From assembly GCA_037893245.1 (NCBI GenBank), contig JBAIAA010000865.1, positions 1,659,928 to 1,723,927 on the forward strand: a DNA stretch of 64,000 bases, written 5' to 3'. The notes under the pieces are model-generated. The model was not told the origin of the DNA. It was given only the letters and a program-made list of their open reading frames with translations, and did not search any database. This stretch comes from Crossaster papposus. Taxonomy: Eukaryota; Echinodermata; Asteroidea; Velatida; Solasteridae. Both the position numbers and the translations under genes were made by a program. Shown piece by piece: positions 11,362 through 24,900 of the stretch (within the stretch, counting starts at the first letter, position 1; each line of letters opens with the position of its first letter).

Positions 11362-12442
11362 GTATATCCACGTGTCTCACTCAGCCTGCTCAGAAGGAAC
11401 AGCATAGAGGGAAGACAGATACTAGAGTATATCCACGTGTCTCACTCAGCCTGCTCAGATGGAACAGCATAGGTAGAAGACAGAGATAGAGTATATCCAC
11501 CCGTCTCACTCAGCCTGCTGAGAAGGAACAGCAGAGGTACAAAACAGAGATAGAGTATATCCACGTGTCTGATCTACACCTCACTCAGCCTGCTCAGAAG
11601 GAACAGCAGAGGTAGAAGACAGAGATAGAGTATATCCACGTGTCTCACTCAGCCTGCTCAGAAGGAACAGCAGAGGTAGAAGACAGAGATAGAGTATATC
11701 CACGTGTCTCACTCAGCCTGCACATAATGAACAGCAGAGGTAGAATACAGAGATAGAGTATATACACGTGTCTGATCTACACCTCACTCAGCCTGCTCAG
11801 AAGGAACAGCAGAGGTTGAAGACAGAGATAGAGTATATCCACGTGTCTCACTCAGCCTGCTCAGAAGGAACAGCATAGAGGGAAGACAGATACTAGAGTA
11901 TATCCACGTGTCTCACTCAGCCTGCTCAGATGGAACAGCATAGGTAGAAGACAGAGATAGAGTATATCCACGTGTCTCACTCAGCCTGCTGAGAAGGAAC
12001 AGCAGAGGTACAAAACAGAGATAGAGTATATCCACGTGTCTGATCTACACCTCACTCAGCCTGCTCAGAAGGAACAGCAGAGGTAGAAGACAGAGATAGA
12101 GTATATCCACGTGTCTCACTCAGCCTGCTCAGAAGGAACAGCAGAGGTAGAAGACAGAGATAGAGTATATCCACATGTCTCACTCATCCTGCTCAGAAGG
12201 AACAGCAGAGGTAGAAGACAGAGATAGAGTATATCCACGTGTCTGATCTACACCTCACTCAGCCTACTCAGAAGGAACATCAGAGGTGGAAGACAGAGAT
12301 AGAGTATATCCACGTGTCTCACTCAGCCTACTCAGAAGGACCAGCAGAGGTTGAAGACAGAGATAGATTATATCCACGTGTCGGATCTACACCTCACTTA
12401 GCCTGCTCATAAGGAACAGCAGGGGAAGAAGACAGAGATATA
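11362..12442 (+). repeat. 1081-bp tandem duplication, copy 2
   Basis: Repeats the previous block unit for unit and shares CCACCCGTC at 11497-11505, which I did not see outside these two copies. Also shared are GCTGAGAAGG and AGGGGAAGAAG. After this copy the array continues with a GCAATTAGTG unit. Confidence 0.9.
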
Positions 12443-14905
12443 GTATATCCACGTGTCTCACTCAGCCTGCAATTAGTGAACAGCAGAGGTAGAAGTCAGA
12501 GATAGAGTATATCCACGTGTCTCTCTCAGCCTGCTCAGAAGGAACAGCAGAGCTAGAAGACAGAGATAGAGTATATCCACGTGTCTGATCTACACCTCAC
12601 TCAGCCTGCTCAGAAGGAACAGCAGAGGTAGAAGACAGAGATAGAGTATATCCACGTGTCTCTCTCAGCCTGCTCAGAAGGAACAGCAGAGCTAGAAGAC
12701 AGAGATAGAGTATATCCACGTGTCTCTCTCAGCCTGCTCAGAAGGAACAGCAGAGCTAGAAGACAGAGATAGAGTATATCCACGTGTCTCACTCAGCCTA
12801 CTCAGAAGGACCAGCAGAGGTTGAAGACAGAGATAGAGTATATCCACGTGTCTGATCTACACCTCACTCAGCCTGCTCAGAAGGAACAGCAGAGGTAGAA
12901 GACAGAGATATAGTATATCCACGTGTCTCACTCAGCCTGCTCAGAAGGAACAGCAGAGGTACAAAACAGAGATAGGGTATATCCACGTGTCTGATCTACA
13001 CCTCACTCAGCCTGATCAGAAGGAACAGCAGAGGTACAACACAGAGATAGAGTATATCCACGTGTCTGATCTACACCTCACTCAGCCTGCTCAGAAGGAA
13101 CAGCAGAGGTAGAAGACAGAGATAGAGTATATCCACGTGTCTCACTCATCCTGCTCAGAAGGAACAGCAGAGGTAGAAGACAGAGATAGAGTATATCCAC
13201 GTGTCTGATCTACACCTCACTCAGCCTGCTCAGAAATAACAGCAGAGGTAGAAGACAGAGATATAGTATATCCACGTGTCTGATCTACACCTCTCTCAGC
13301 CTGCTCATAAGGAACAGCAGGGGTAGAAGACAGAGATATAGTATATCCACGTGTCTCACTCAGCCTGCACATAATGAACAGCAGAGGTAGAAGACAGAGA
13401 TAGAGTATATCCACGTGTCTCACTCAGCCTGCTCAGAAGGAACAGCAGAGGTAGAAGACAGAGATAGAGTATATCCACGTGTCTAATCTACACCGCACTC
13501 AGCCTGCTCAGAAGAAACAGCAGAGGTAGAAGACAGAAATAGAGTATATCCATGTGTCTCTCTCAGCCTGCTCAGAAGGAACAGCAGAGCTAGAAGACAG
13601 AGATAGAGTATATCCACGTGTCTAATCTACACCCCACTCAGCCTGCTCAGAAGAAACAGCAGAGGTAAAAGACAGAGATAGAGTATATCCACGTGTCTCA
13701 CTCAGCCTGCTCAGAAGGAACAACAGAGGTAGAATACAGAGATAGAGTATATACACGTGTCTGATCTACACCTCACTCAGCCTGCTCAGAAGGAACAACA
13801 GAGGTTGAAGACAGAGATAGAGTATATCCACGTGTCTCACTCAGCCTGCTCAGAAGGAACAGCATAGATGGAAGACAGATAATAGAGTATATCCACGTGT
13901 CTCACTCAGCCTGCTCAAATGGAACAGCAGAGGTAGAAAACAGAGATAGGGTATATACACGTGTCTCACTCAGCCTGCTCAGAAGGAACAGCAGAGGTAC
14001 AAAACAGAGATAGAGTATATCCACGTGTCTGATCTACACCTCACTCAGCCTGCTCAGAAGGAACAGCAGAGGTAGAAGACAGAGATAGAGTATATCCACG
14101 TGTCTGATCTACACCTCACTCAGCCTGCTCATAAGGAACAGCAGGGGTAAAAGACAGAGATAGAGTACATCCACGTGTCTCACTCAGCCTGCACATAATG
14201 AACAGCAGAGGTAGAATACAGAGATAGAGTATATACACGTGTCTGATCTACACCTCACTCAGCCTGCTCAGAAGGAACAGCAGAGGTTGAAGACAGAGAT
14301 AGAGTATATCCACGTGTCTCACTCAGCCTGCTCAGAAGGAACAGCATAGAGGGAAGACAGATACTAGAGTATATCCACGTGTCTCACTCAGCCTGCTCAG
14401 ATGGAACAGCATAGGTAGAAGACAGAGATAGAGTATATCCACGTGTCTCACTCAGCCTGCTGAGAAGGAACAGCAGAGGTACAAAACAGAGATAGAGTAT
14501 ATCCACGTGTCTGATCTACACCTCACTCAGCCTGCTCAGAAGGAACAGCAGAGGTAGAAGACAGAGATAGAGTATATCCACATGTCTCACTCATCCTGCT
14601 CAGAAGGAACAGCAGAGGTAGAAGACAGAGTTAGAGTATATCCACGTGTCTGATCTACACCTCACTCAGCCTACTCAGAAGGAACATCAGAGGTGGAAGA
14701 CAGAGATAGAGTATATCCACGTGTCTCTCTCAGCCTGCTCAGAAGGAACAGCAGAGCTAGAAGACAGAGATAGAGTATATCCACGTGTCTCTCTCAGCCT
14801 GCTCAGAAGGAACAGCAGAGCTAGAAGACAGAGATAGAGTATATCCACGTGTCTGATCTACACCCCACTCAGCCTGCTCAGAAGGAACAGCAGAGGTAGA
14901 AGACA
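12150..14905 (+). repeat. 2.7 kb segment, copy 1 (partner 21.9-24.65 kb)
   Basis: Matches 21.9-24.65 kb first at offset 9753 and later at 9742. The offset change is explained by two whole-unit events: the partner lacks one L unit near 13740 (minus 75) and has one extra S unit near 24245 (plus 64). Landmarks shared include AGGGGAAGAAG, GCAATTAGTG with AGTCAG, GCCTGATCAGAAGG and AGAGTTAGAG. Its right end overlaps the start of the 13533-offset copy at 14775, so the join of two duplicated segments lies here. Confidence 0.8.
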
Positions 14906-17900
14906 GAGATAGGGTATATCCACGTGTCTGATCTACACCTCACTCAGCCTACTCAGAAGGAACATCAGATGTGGAAGACAGAGATAGAGTATATCCACGT
15001 GTCTCACTCAGCCTACTCAGAAGGACCAGCAGAGGTTGAAGACAGAGATAGATTATATCCACGTGTCTGATCTACACCTCACTTAGCCTGCTCATAAGGA
15101 ACAGCAGGGGTAGAATACAGAGATATAGTATATCCACGTGTCTCACTCAGCCTGCAATTGGTGAACAGCAGAGGTAGAAGTCAGAGATAGAGTATATCCA
15201 CGTGTCTCTCTCAGCCTGCTCAGAAGGAACAGCAGAGCTAGAAGACAGAGATAGAGTATATCCACGTGTCTGATCTACACCTCACTCAGCCTGCTCAGAA
15301 GGAACAGCAGAGGTAGAAGACAGAGATAGAGTATATCCACGTGTCTCTCTCAGCCTGCTCAGAAGGAACAGCAGAGCTAGAAGACAGAGATAGAGTATAT
15401 CCACGTGTCTCTCTCAGCCTGCTCAGAAGGAACAGCAGAGCTAGAAGACAGAGAGAGAGTATATCCACGTGTCTGATCTACACCCCACTCAGCCTGCTCA
15501 GAAGGAACAGCAGAGGTAAAAGACAGAGATAGAGTATATCCACGTGTCTCACTCAGCCTGCTCAGAAGGAACAGCAGAGGTAGAAGACAGAGATAGAGTA
15601 TATCCACGTGTCTCACTCAGCCTACTCAGAAGGACCAGCAGAGGTTGAAGACAGAGATAGAGTATATCCACGTGTCTGATCTACACCTCACTCAGCCTGC
15701 TCAGAAGGAACATCAGAGGTAGAAGACAGAGATATAGTATATCCACGTGTCTCACTCAGCCTGCTCAGAAGGAACAGCAGAGGAACAAAACAGAGATAGA
15801 GTATATCCACGTGTCTGATCTACACCTCACTCAGCCTGCTCAGAAGGAACAGCAGAGGTAGAAGACAGAGATAGAGTATATCCACGTGTCTCACTCAGCC
15901 TGCTCAGAAGGAACAGCAGAGGTAGAAGACAGAGATAGAGTATATCCACATGTCTCACTCATCCTGCTCAGAAGGAACAGCAGAGGTAGAAGACAGAGAT
16001 AGAGTATATCCACGTGTCTGATCTACACCTCACTCAGCCTACTCAGAAGGAACATCAGAGGTGGAAGACAGAGATAGAGTATATCCACGTGTCTCACTCA
16101 GCCTACTCAGAAGGACCAGCAGAGGTTGAAGACAGAGATAGATTATATCCACCTGTCTGATCTACACCTCACTTAGCCTGCTCATAAGGAACAGCAGGGG
16201 TAGAAGACAGAGATATAGTATATCCACGTGTCTCACTCAGCCTGCACATAGTGAACAGCAGAGGTAGACGTCAGAGATAGAGTATATCCACGTGTCTCTC
16301 TCAGCCTGCTCAGAAGGAACAGCAGAGCTAGAAGACAGAGATAGAGTATATCCACGTGTCTGATCTACACCTCACTCAGCCTGCTCAGAAGGAACAGCAG
16401 AGGTAGAAGACAGAGATAAAATATATCCACGTGTCTCTCTCAGCCTGCTCAGAAGGAACAGCAGAGCTAGAAGACAGAGATAGAGTATATCCACGTGTCT
16501 CTCTCAGCCTGCTCAGAAGGAACAGCAGAGCTAGAAGACAGAGATAGAGTATATCCACGTGTCTGATCTACACCCCACTCAGCCTGCTCAGAAGGAACAG
16601 CAGAGGTAGAAGACAGAGATAGAGTATATCCACGTGTCTCACTCAGCCTACTCAGAAGGACCAGCAGAGGTTGAAGACAGAGATAGAGTATATCCACGTG
16701 TCTGATCTACACCTCACTCAGCCTGCTCAGAAGGAACAGCAGAGGTAGAAGACAGAGATAGAGTATATCCACGTGTCTGATTTACACCTCTCTCAGCCTG
16801 CTCATAAGGAACAGCAGGGGTAAAAGACAGAGATAGAGTATATCCACGTGTATCACTCAGCCTGCACATAATGAACAGCAGAGGTAGAATACAGAGATAG
16901 AGTATATACACGTGTCTGATCTACACCTCACTCAGCCTGCTCAGAAGGAACAGCAGAGGTTGAAGACAGAGATAGAGTATATCCACGTGTCTCACTCAGC
17001 CTGCTCAGAAGGAACAGCATAGATGGAAGACAGATCATAGAGTATATCCACGTGTCTCACTCAGCCTGCTCAGATGGAACAGCAGAGGTAGAAGACAGAG
17101 ATAGAGTATATCCATATGTCTCACTCATCCTGCTCAGAAGGAACAGCAGAGGTAGAAGACAGAGATATAGTATATCCACGTGTCTGATCTACACCTCACT
17201 CAGCCTGCTCAGAAATAACAGCAGAGGTAGAAGACAGAGATATAGTATATCCACGTGTCTGATCTACACCTCTCTCAGCCTGCTCATAAGGAACAGCAGG
17301 GGTAGAAGACAGAGATATAGTATATCCACGTGTCTCACTCAGCCTGCACATAATGAACAGCAGAGGTAGAAGACAGAGATAGAGTATATCCACGTGTCTC
17401 ACTCAGCCTGCTCAGAAGGAACAGCAGAGGTAGAAGACAGAGATAGAGTATATCCACGTGTCTGATCTACACCGCACTCAGCCTGCTCAGAAGAAACAGC
17501 AGAGGTAGAAGACAGAAATAGAGTATATCCACGTGTCTCTCTCAGCCTGCTCAGAAGGAACAGCAGAGCTAGAAGACAGAGATAGAGTATATCAACGTGT
17601 CTAATCTACACCCCACTCAGCCTGCTCAGAAGAAACAGCAGAGGTAAAAGACAGAGATAGAGTATATCCACGTGTCTCACTCAGCCTGCTCAGAAGGAAC
17701 AACAGAGGTAGAATACAGAGATAGAGTATATACACGTGTCTGATCTACACGTCACTCAGCCTGCTCAGAAGGAACAACAGAGGTTGAAGACAGAGATAGA
17801 GTATATCCACGTGTCTCACTCAGCCTGCTCAGAAGGAACAGCATAGATGGAAGACAGATAATAGAGTATATCCACGTGTCTCACTCAGCCTGCTCAAATG

Positions 17901-18827
17901 GAACAGCAGAGGTAGAAGACAGAGATAGGGTATATCCACGTGTCTCACTCAGCCTGCTCAGAAGGAACAGCAGAGGTACAAAACAGAGATAGAGTATATC
18001 CACGTGTCTGATCTACACCTCACTCAGCCTGCTCAGAAGGAACAGCAGAGGTAGAAGACAGAGATAGAGTATATCCACGTGTCTAATCTACACCTCACTC
18101 AGCCTACTCAGAAGGAACATCAGATGTAGAAGACAGAGATAGAGTTTATCCACGTGTCTCACTCAGCCTACTCAGAAGGACCAGCAGAGGTTGAAGACAG
18201 AGATAGATTATATCCACGTGTCGGATCTACACCTCACTTAGCCTGCTCATAATGAACAGCAGGGGTAGAAGACAGAGATATAGTATATCCACGTGTCTCA
18301 CTCAGCCTGCACATAATGAACAGCAGAGGTAGAAGACAGAGATAGAGTATATCCACGTGTCTCACTCAGCCTGCTCAGAAGGAACAGCAGAGGTAGAAGA
18401 CAGAGATAGAGTATATCCACGTGTCTGATCTACACCGCACTCAGCCTGCTAAGAAGAAACAGCAGAGGTAGAAGACAGAAATAGAGTATAGCCACGTGTC
18501 TCTCTCAGCCTGCTCAGAAGGAACAGCAGAGCTAGAAGACAGAGATATAGTATATCCACGTGTCTGATCTACACCTCACTCAGCCTGCTCAGATGGAACA
18601 GCAGAGGTAGAAGACAGAGATAGAGTATATCCACGTGTCTCACTCATCCTGCTCAGAAGGAACAGCAGAGGTACAAAACAGAGATAGAGTAAATCCACGT
18701 GTCTGATCTACACCTCACTCAGCCTGCTCAGAAGGAACAGCAGAGGTAGAAGACAGAGATAGAGTATATCCACGTGTCTCACTCATCCTGCTCAGAAGGA
18801 ACAGCAGAGGTAGAAGACAGAGATAGA
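14775..18827 (+). repeat. 4.05 kb segment, copy 2 (partner 1242-5294)
   Basis: Near-identical partner of 1242-5294 at offset 13533. Changes special to this copy include GATCAACGTG-type TATCAACG near 17594 and GTAAATCC near 18692. It ends where the following array (18828 onward) has the CAGAAATAACAG unit that the first copy lacks. Confidence 0.85.
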
Positions 18828-20624
18828 GTATATCCACGTGTCTGATCTACACCTCACTCAGCCTGCTCAGAAATAACAGCAGAGGTAGAAGACAGAGATA
18901 TAGTATATCCACGTGTCTGATCTACACCTCTCTCAGCCTGCTCATAAGGAACAGCAGGGGTAGAAGACAGAGATATAGTATATCCACGTGTCTCACTCAG
19001 CCTGCACATAATGAACAGCAGAGGTAGAAGACAGAGATAGAGTATATCCACGTGTCTCACTCAGCCTGCTCAGAAGGAACAGCAGAGGTAGAAGACAGAG
19101 ATAGAGTATATCCACGTGTCTGATCTACACCGCACTCAGCCTGCTCAGAAGAAACAGCAGAGGTAGAAGACAGAAATAGAGTATATCCATGTGTCTCTCT
19201 CAGCCTGCTCAGAAGGAACAGCAGAGCTAGAAGACAGAGATAGAGTATATCCACGTGTCTAATCTACACCCCACTCAGCCTGCTCAGAAGAAACAGCAGA
19301 GGTAAAAGACAGAGATAGAGTATATCCACGTATCTCACTCAGCCTGCTCAGAAGGAACAACAGAGTTAGAATACAGAGATAGAGTATATACACGTGTCTG
19401 ATCTACACCTCACTCAGCCTGCTCAGAAGGAACAACAGAGGTTGAAGACAGAGATAGAGTATATCCACGTGTCTCACTCAGCCTGCTCAGAAGGAACAGC
19501 ATAGATGGAAGACAGATAATAGAGTATATCCACGTGTCTCACTCAGCCTGCTCAAATGGAACAGCAGAGGTAGAAGACAGAGATAGGGTATATCCACGTG
19601 TCTCACTCAGCCTGCTCAGAAGGAACAGCAGAGGTACAAAACAGAGATAGAGTATATCCACGTGTCTGATCTACACCTCACTCAGCCTGCTCAGAAGGAA
19701 CAGCAGAGGTAGAAGACAGAGATAGAGTATATCCACGTGTCTGATCTACACCTCAATCAGCCTACTCAGAAGGAACATCAGAGGTAGAAGACAGAGATAG
19801 AGTTTATCCACGTGTCTCACTCAGCCTACTCAGAAGGACCAGCAGAGGTTGAAGACAGAGATAGATTATATCCACGTGTCGGATCTACACCTCACTTAGC
19901 CTGCTCATAATGAACAGCAGGGGTAGAAGACAGAGATATAGTATATCCACGTGTCTCACTCAGCCTGCACATAATGAACAGCAGAGGTAGAAGACAGAGA
20001 TAGAATATATCCACGTGTCTCACTCAGCCTGCTCAGAAGGAACATCAGAGGTAGAAGACAGAGATATAGTATATCCACGTGTCTGATCTACACCGCACTC
20101 AGCCTGCTCAGAAGAAACAGCAGAGGTAGAAGACAGAAATAGAGTATAGCCACGTGTCTCTCTCAGCCTGCTCAGAAGGAACAGCAGAGCTAGAAGACAG
20201 AGATATAGTATATCCACGTGTCTGATCTACACCTCACTCAGCCTGCTCAGAAGGAACAGCAGAGGTAGAAGACAGAGATAGAGTATATCCACGTGTCTCA
20301 CTCAACCTGCTCAGAAGGAACAGCAGAGGTAGAAGACAGAGATAGAGTATATCCACGTGTCTGATTTACACCTCTCTCAGCCTGCTCATAAGGAACAGCA
20401 GGGGTAAAAGACAGAGATAGAGTATATCCACGTGTCTCACTCAGCCTGCACATAATGAACAGCAGAGGTAGAATACAGAGATAGAGTATATACACGTGTC
20501 TGATCTACACCTCACTCAGCCTGCTCAGAAGGAACAGCAGAGGTTGAAGACAGAGATAGAGTATATCCACGTGTCTCACTCAGCCTGCTCAGAAGGAACA
20601 GCAGAGGTTGAATACAGAGATAGA
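18828..20624 (+). repeat. Array related to the 1519-bp block
   Basis: Unit order follows the 1519-bp block: CAGAAATAACAG, CTCTCTCAGCC with CATAAGG, GCACATAATG, CACCGC, CCATGTG with TCTCTCTC, CACCCC, GATAATAG (65 bp), CAAATGG, TACAAAAC. From about 20.0 kb a CACCGC/AGAGCTAG run leads to a TGATTTACACC unit. No non-repeat DNA is present. Confidence 0.75.
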
Positions 20625-21575
20625 TTATATCCACGTGTCGGATCTACACCTCACTTAGCCTGATCATAATGAACAGCAGGGGTAGAAGACAGAGATATAG
20701 TATATCCACGTGTCTCACTCAGCCTGCACATAATGAACTGCAGAGGTAGAAGACAGAGATAGAGTATATCCACGTGTCTCACTCAGCCTGCTCAGAAGGA
20801 ACAGCAGAGGTAGAAGACAGAGATAGAGTATATCCACGTGTCTGAACTACACCGCACTCAGCCTGCTCAGAAGAAACAGCAGAGGTAGAAGACAGAAATA
20901 GAGTATAGCCACGTGTCTCTCTCAGCCTGCTCAGAAGGAACAGCACAGCTAGAAGACAGAGATAGAGTATATCCACATGTCTCACTCATCCTGCTCAGAA
21001 GGAACAGCAGAGGTAGAAGACAGAGATAGAGTATATCCACGTTTCTGATCTACACCTCACTCAGCCTACTCAGAAGGAACATCAGAGGTGGAAGACAGAG
21101 ATAGAGTATATCCACGTGTCTCACTCAGCCTACTCAGAAGGACCAGCAGAGGTTGAAGACAGAGATAGATTATATCCACGTGTCTGATCTACACCTCACT
21201 TAGCCTGCTCATAAGGAACAGCAGGGGAAGAAGACAGAGATATAGTATATCCACGTGTCTCACTCAGCCTGCAATTAGTGAACAGCAGAGGTAGAAGTCA
21301 GAGATAGAGTATATCCACGTGTCTCTCTCAGCCTGCTCAGAAGGAACAGCAGAGCTAGAAGACAGAGATAGAGTATATCCACGTGTCTGATCTACACCTC
21401 ACTCAGCCTGCTCAGAAGGAACAGCAGAGGTAGAAGACAGAGATAGAGTATATCCACGTGTCTCTCTCAGCCTGCTCAGAAGGAACAGCAGAGCTAGAAG
21501 ACAGAGATAGAGTATATCCACGTGTCTCTCTCAGCCTGCTCAGAAGGAACAGCAGAGGTTGAAGACAGAGATAGA
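20625..21575 (+). repeat. 951-bp tandem duplication, copy 1
   Basis: Fourteen units (9 S + 5 L). Private variants shared only with the next copy: GCCTGATCATAATG, AATGAACTGCAG, TCTGAACTACACC, AGCACAGCTAG and CCACGTTTCTGATC. Its last unit (21512-21575) is a chimera, with an AGAGCTAG-type head and a GGTTGAAG tail, and marks the join to copy 2. Confidence 0.92.
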
Positions 21576-22526
21576 TTATATCCACGTGTCGGATCTACAC
21601 CTCACTTAGCCTGATCATAATGAACAGCAGGGGTAGAAGACAGAGATATAGTATATCCACGTGTCTCACTCAGCCTGCACATAATGAACTGCAGAGGTAG
21701 AAGACAGAGATAGAGTATATCCACGTGTCTCACTCAGCCTGCTCAGAAGGAACAGCAGAGGTAGAAGACAGAGATAGAGTATATCCACGTGTCTGAACTA
21801 CACCGCACTCAGCCTGCTCAGAAGAAACAGCAGAGGTAGAAGACAGAAATAGAGTATAGCCACGTGTCTCTCTCAGCCTGCTCAGAAGGAACAGCACAGC
21901 TAGAAGACAGAGATAGAGTATATCCACATGTCTCACTCATCCTGCTCAGAAGGAACAGCAGAGGTAGAAGACAGAGATAGAGTATATCCACGTTTCTGAT
22001 CTACACCTCACTCAGCCTACTCAGAAGGAACATCAGAGGTGGAAGACAGAGATAGAGTATATCCACGTGTCTCACTCAGCCTACTCAGAAGGACCAGCAG
22101 AGGTTGAAGACAGAGATAGATTATATCCACGTGTCTGATCTACACCTCACTTAGCCTGCTCATAAGGAACAGCAGGGGAAGAAGACAGAGATATAGTATA
22201 TCCACGTGTCTCACTCAGCCTGCAATTAGTGAACAGCAGAGGTAGAAGTCAGAGATAGAGTATATCCACGTGTCTCTCTCAGCCTGCTCAGAAGGAACAG
22301 CAGAGCTAGAAGACAGAGATAGAGTATATCCACGTGTCTGATCTACACCTCACTCAGCCTGCTCAGAAGGAACAGCAGAGGTAGAAGACAGAGATAGAGT
22401 ATATCCACGTGTCTCTCTCAGCCTGCTCAGAAGGAACAGCAGAGCTAGAAGACAGAGATAGAGTATATCCACGTGTCTCTCTCAGCCTGCTCAGAAGGAA
22501 CAGCAGAGCTAGAAGACAGAGATAGA
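21576..22526 (+). repeat. 951-bp tandem duplication, copy 2
   Basis: Same fourteen units and the same private variants as copy 1. The last unit is an ordinary AGAGCTAG S unit rather than the chimera. The block overlaps the 21.9-24.65 kb copy of the 12.15-14.9 kb segment. Confidence 0.92.
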
Positions 22527-24647
22527 GTATATCCACGTGTCTCACTCAGCCTACTCAGAAGGACCAGCAGAGGTTGAAGACAGAGATAGAGTATATCCAC
22601 GTGTCTGATCTACACCTCACTCAGCCTGCTCAGAAGGAACAGCAGAGGTAGAATACAGAGATATAGTATATCCACGTGTCTCACTCAGCCTGCTCAGAAG
22701 GAACAGCAGAGGTACAAAACAGAGATAGGGTATATCCACGTGTCTGATCTACACCTCACTCAGCCTGATCAGAAGGAACAGCAGAGGTACAAAACAGAGA
22801 TAGAGTATATCCACGTGTCTGATCTACACCTCACTCAGCCTGCTCAGAAGGAACAGCAGAGGTAGAAGACAGAGATAGACTATATCCACGTGTCTCACTC
22901 ATCCTGCTCAGAAGGAACAGCAGAGGTAGAAGACAGAGATAGAGTATATCCACGTGTCTGATCTACACCTCACTCAGCCTGCTCAGAAATAACAGCAGAG
23001 GTAGAAGACAGAGATATAGTATATCCACGTGTCTGATCTACACCTCTCTCAGCCTGCTCATAAGGAACAGCAGGGGTAGAAGACAGAGATATAGTATATC
23101 CACGTGTCTCACTCAGCCTGCACATAATGAACAGCAGAGGTAGAAGACAGAGATAGAGTATATCCACGTGTCTCACTCAGCCTGCTCAGAAGGAACAGCA
23201 GAGGTAGAAGACAGAGATAGAGTATATCCACGTGTCTGATCTACACCGCACTCAGCCTGCTCAGAAGAAACAGCAGAGGTAGAAGACAGAAATAGAGTAT
23301 ATCCATGTGTCTCTCTCAGCCTGCTCAGAAGGAACAGCAGAGCTAGAAGACAGAGATAGAGTATATCCACGTGTCTAATCTACACCCCACTCAGCCTGCT
23401 CAGAAGAAACAGCAGAGGTAAAAGACAGAGATAGAGTATATCCACGTGTCTCACTCAGCCTGCTCAGAAGGAACAACAGAGGTTGAAGACAGAGATAGAG
23501 TATATCCACGTGTCTCACTCAGCCTGCTCAGAAGGAACAGCATAGATGGAAGACAGATAATAGAGTATATCCACGTATCTCACTCAGCCTGCTCAAATGG
23601 AACAGCAGAGGTAGAAGACAGAGATAGGGTATATCCACGTGTCTCACTCAGCCTGCTCAGAAGGAACAGCAGAGGTACAAAACAGAGATAGAGTATATCC
23701 ACGTGTCTGATCTACACCTCACTCAGCCTGCTCAGAAGGAACAGCAGAGGTAGAAGACAGAGATAGAGTATATCCACGTGTCTGATCTACACCTCACTCA
23801 GCCTGCTCATAAGAAACAGCAGGGGTAAAAGACAGAGATAGAGTACATCCACGTGTCTCACTCAGCCTGCACATAATGAACAGCAGAGGTAGAATACAGA
23901 GATAGAGTATATACACGTGTCTGATCTACACCTCACTCAGCCTGCTCAGAAGGAACAGCAGAGGTTGAAGACAGAGATAGAGTATATCCACGTGTCTCAC
24001 TCAGCCTGCTCAGAAGGAACAGCATAGAGGGAAGACAGATACTAGAGTATATCCACGTGTCTCACTCAGCCTGCTCAGATGGAACAGCATAGGTAGAAGA
24101 CAGAGATAGAGTATATCCACGTGTCTCACTCAGCCTGCTGAGAAGGAACAGCAGAGGTACAAAACAGAGATAGAGTATATCCACGTGTCTGATCTACACC
24201 TCACTCAGCCTGCTCAGGAGGAACAGCAGAGGTAGAAGACAGAGATAGAGTATATCCACGTGTCTCACTCAGCCTGCTCAGAAGGAACAGCAGAGGTAGA
24301 AGACAGAGATAGAGTATATCCACATGTCTCACTCATCCTGCTCAGAAGGAACAGCAGAGGTAGAAGACAGAGTTAGAGTATATCCACGTGTCTGATCTAC
24401 ACCTCACTCAGCCTACTCAGAAGGAACATCAGAGGTGGAAGACAGAGATAGAGTATATCCACGTGTCTCTCTCAGCCTGCTCAGAAGGAACAGCAGAGCT
24501 AGAAGACAGAGATAGAGTATATCCACGTGTCTCTCTCAGCCTGCTCAGAAGGAACAGCAGAGCTAGAAGACAGAGATAGAGTATATCCACGTGTCTGATC
24601 TACACCCCACTCAGCCTGCTCAGAAGGAACAGCAGAGGTAGAAGACA
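21900..24647 (+). repeat. 2.7 kb segment, copy 2 (partner 12.15-14.9 kb)
   Basis: Partner of 12150-14905. It has lost one L unit near 23460 and gained one S unit near 24245 compared with the partner. It differs at single sites such as TCTGATC for TCGGATC near 22138. Confidence 0.8.
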
Positions 24648-24900
24648 GAGATATAGTATATCCACGTGTCTCACTCAGCCTGCTCAGAAGGAACAGCAGA
24701 GGTACAAAACAGAGATAGGGTATATCCACTTGTCTGATCTACACCTCACTCAGCCTGATCAGAAGGAACAGCAGAGGTAGAAGACAGAGATAGAGTATAT
24801 CCACGTGTCTCACTCAGCCTGCTCAGAAGGAACAGCAGAGGTAGAAGACAGAGATAGAGTATATCCACATGTCTCACTCATCCTGCTCAGAAGGAACAGC
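23460..24900 (+). repeat. 1637-offset duplication, copy 1
   Basis: Matches 25097-26537 at a constant offset of 1637 from the AACAACAG/GGTTGAAG unit to the CCACATG unit. It is bounded on the right by a chimeric unit at 24859-24922 (CCACATG, CATCC head with AGAGCTAG tail). A third related copy begins near 27.3 kb, 2204 bp after the second. Confidence 0.8.
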
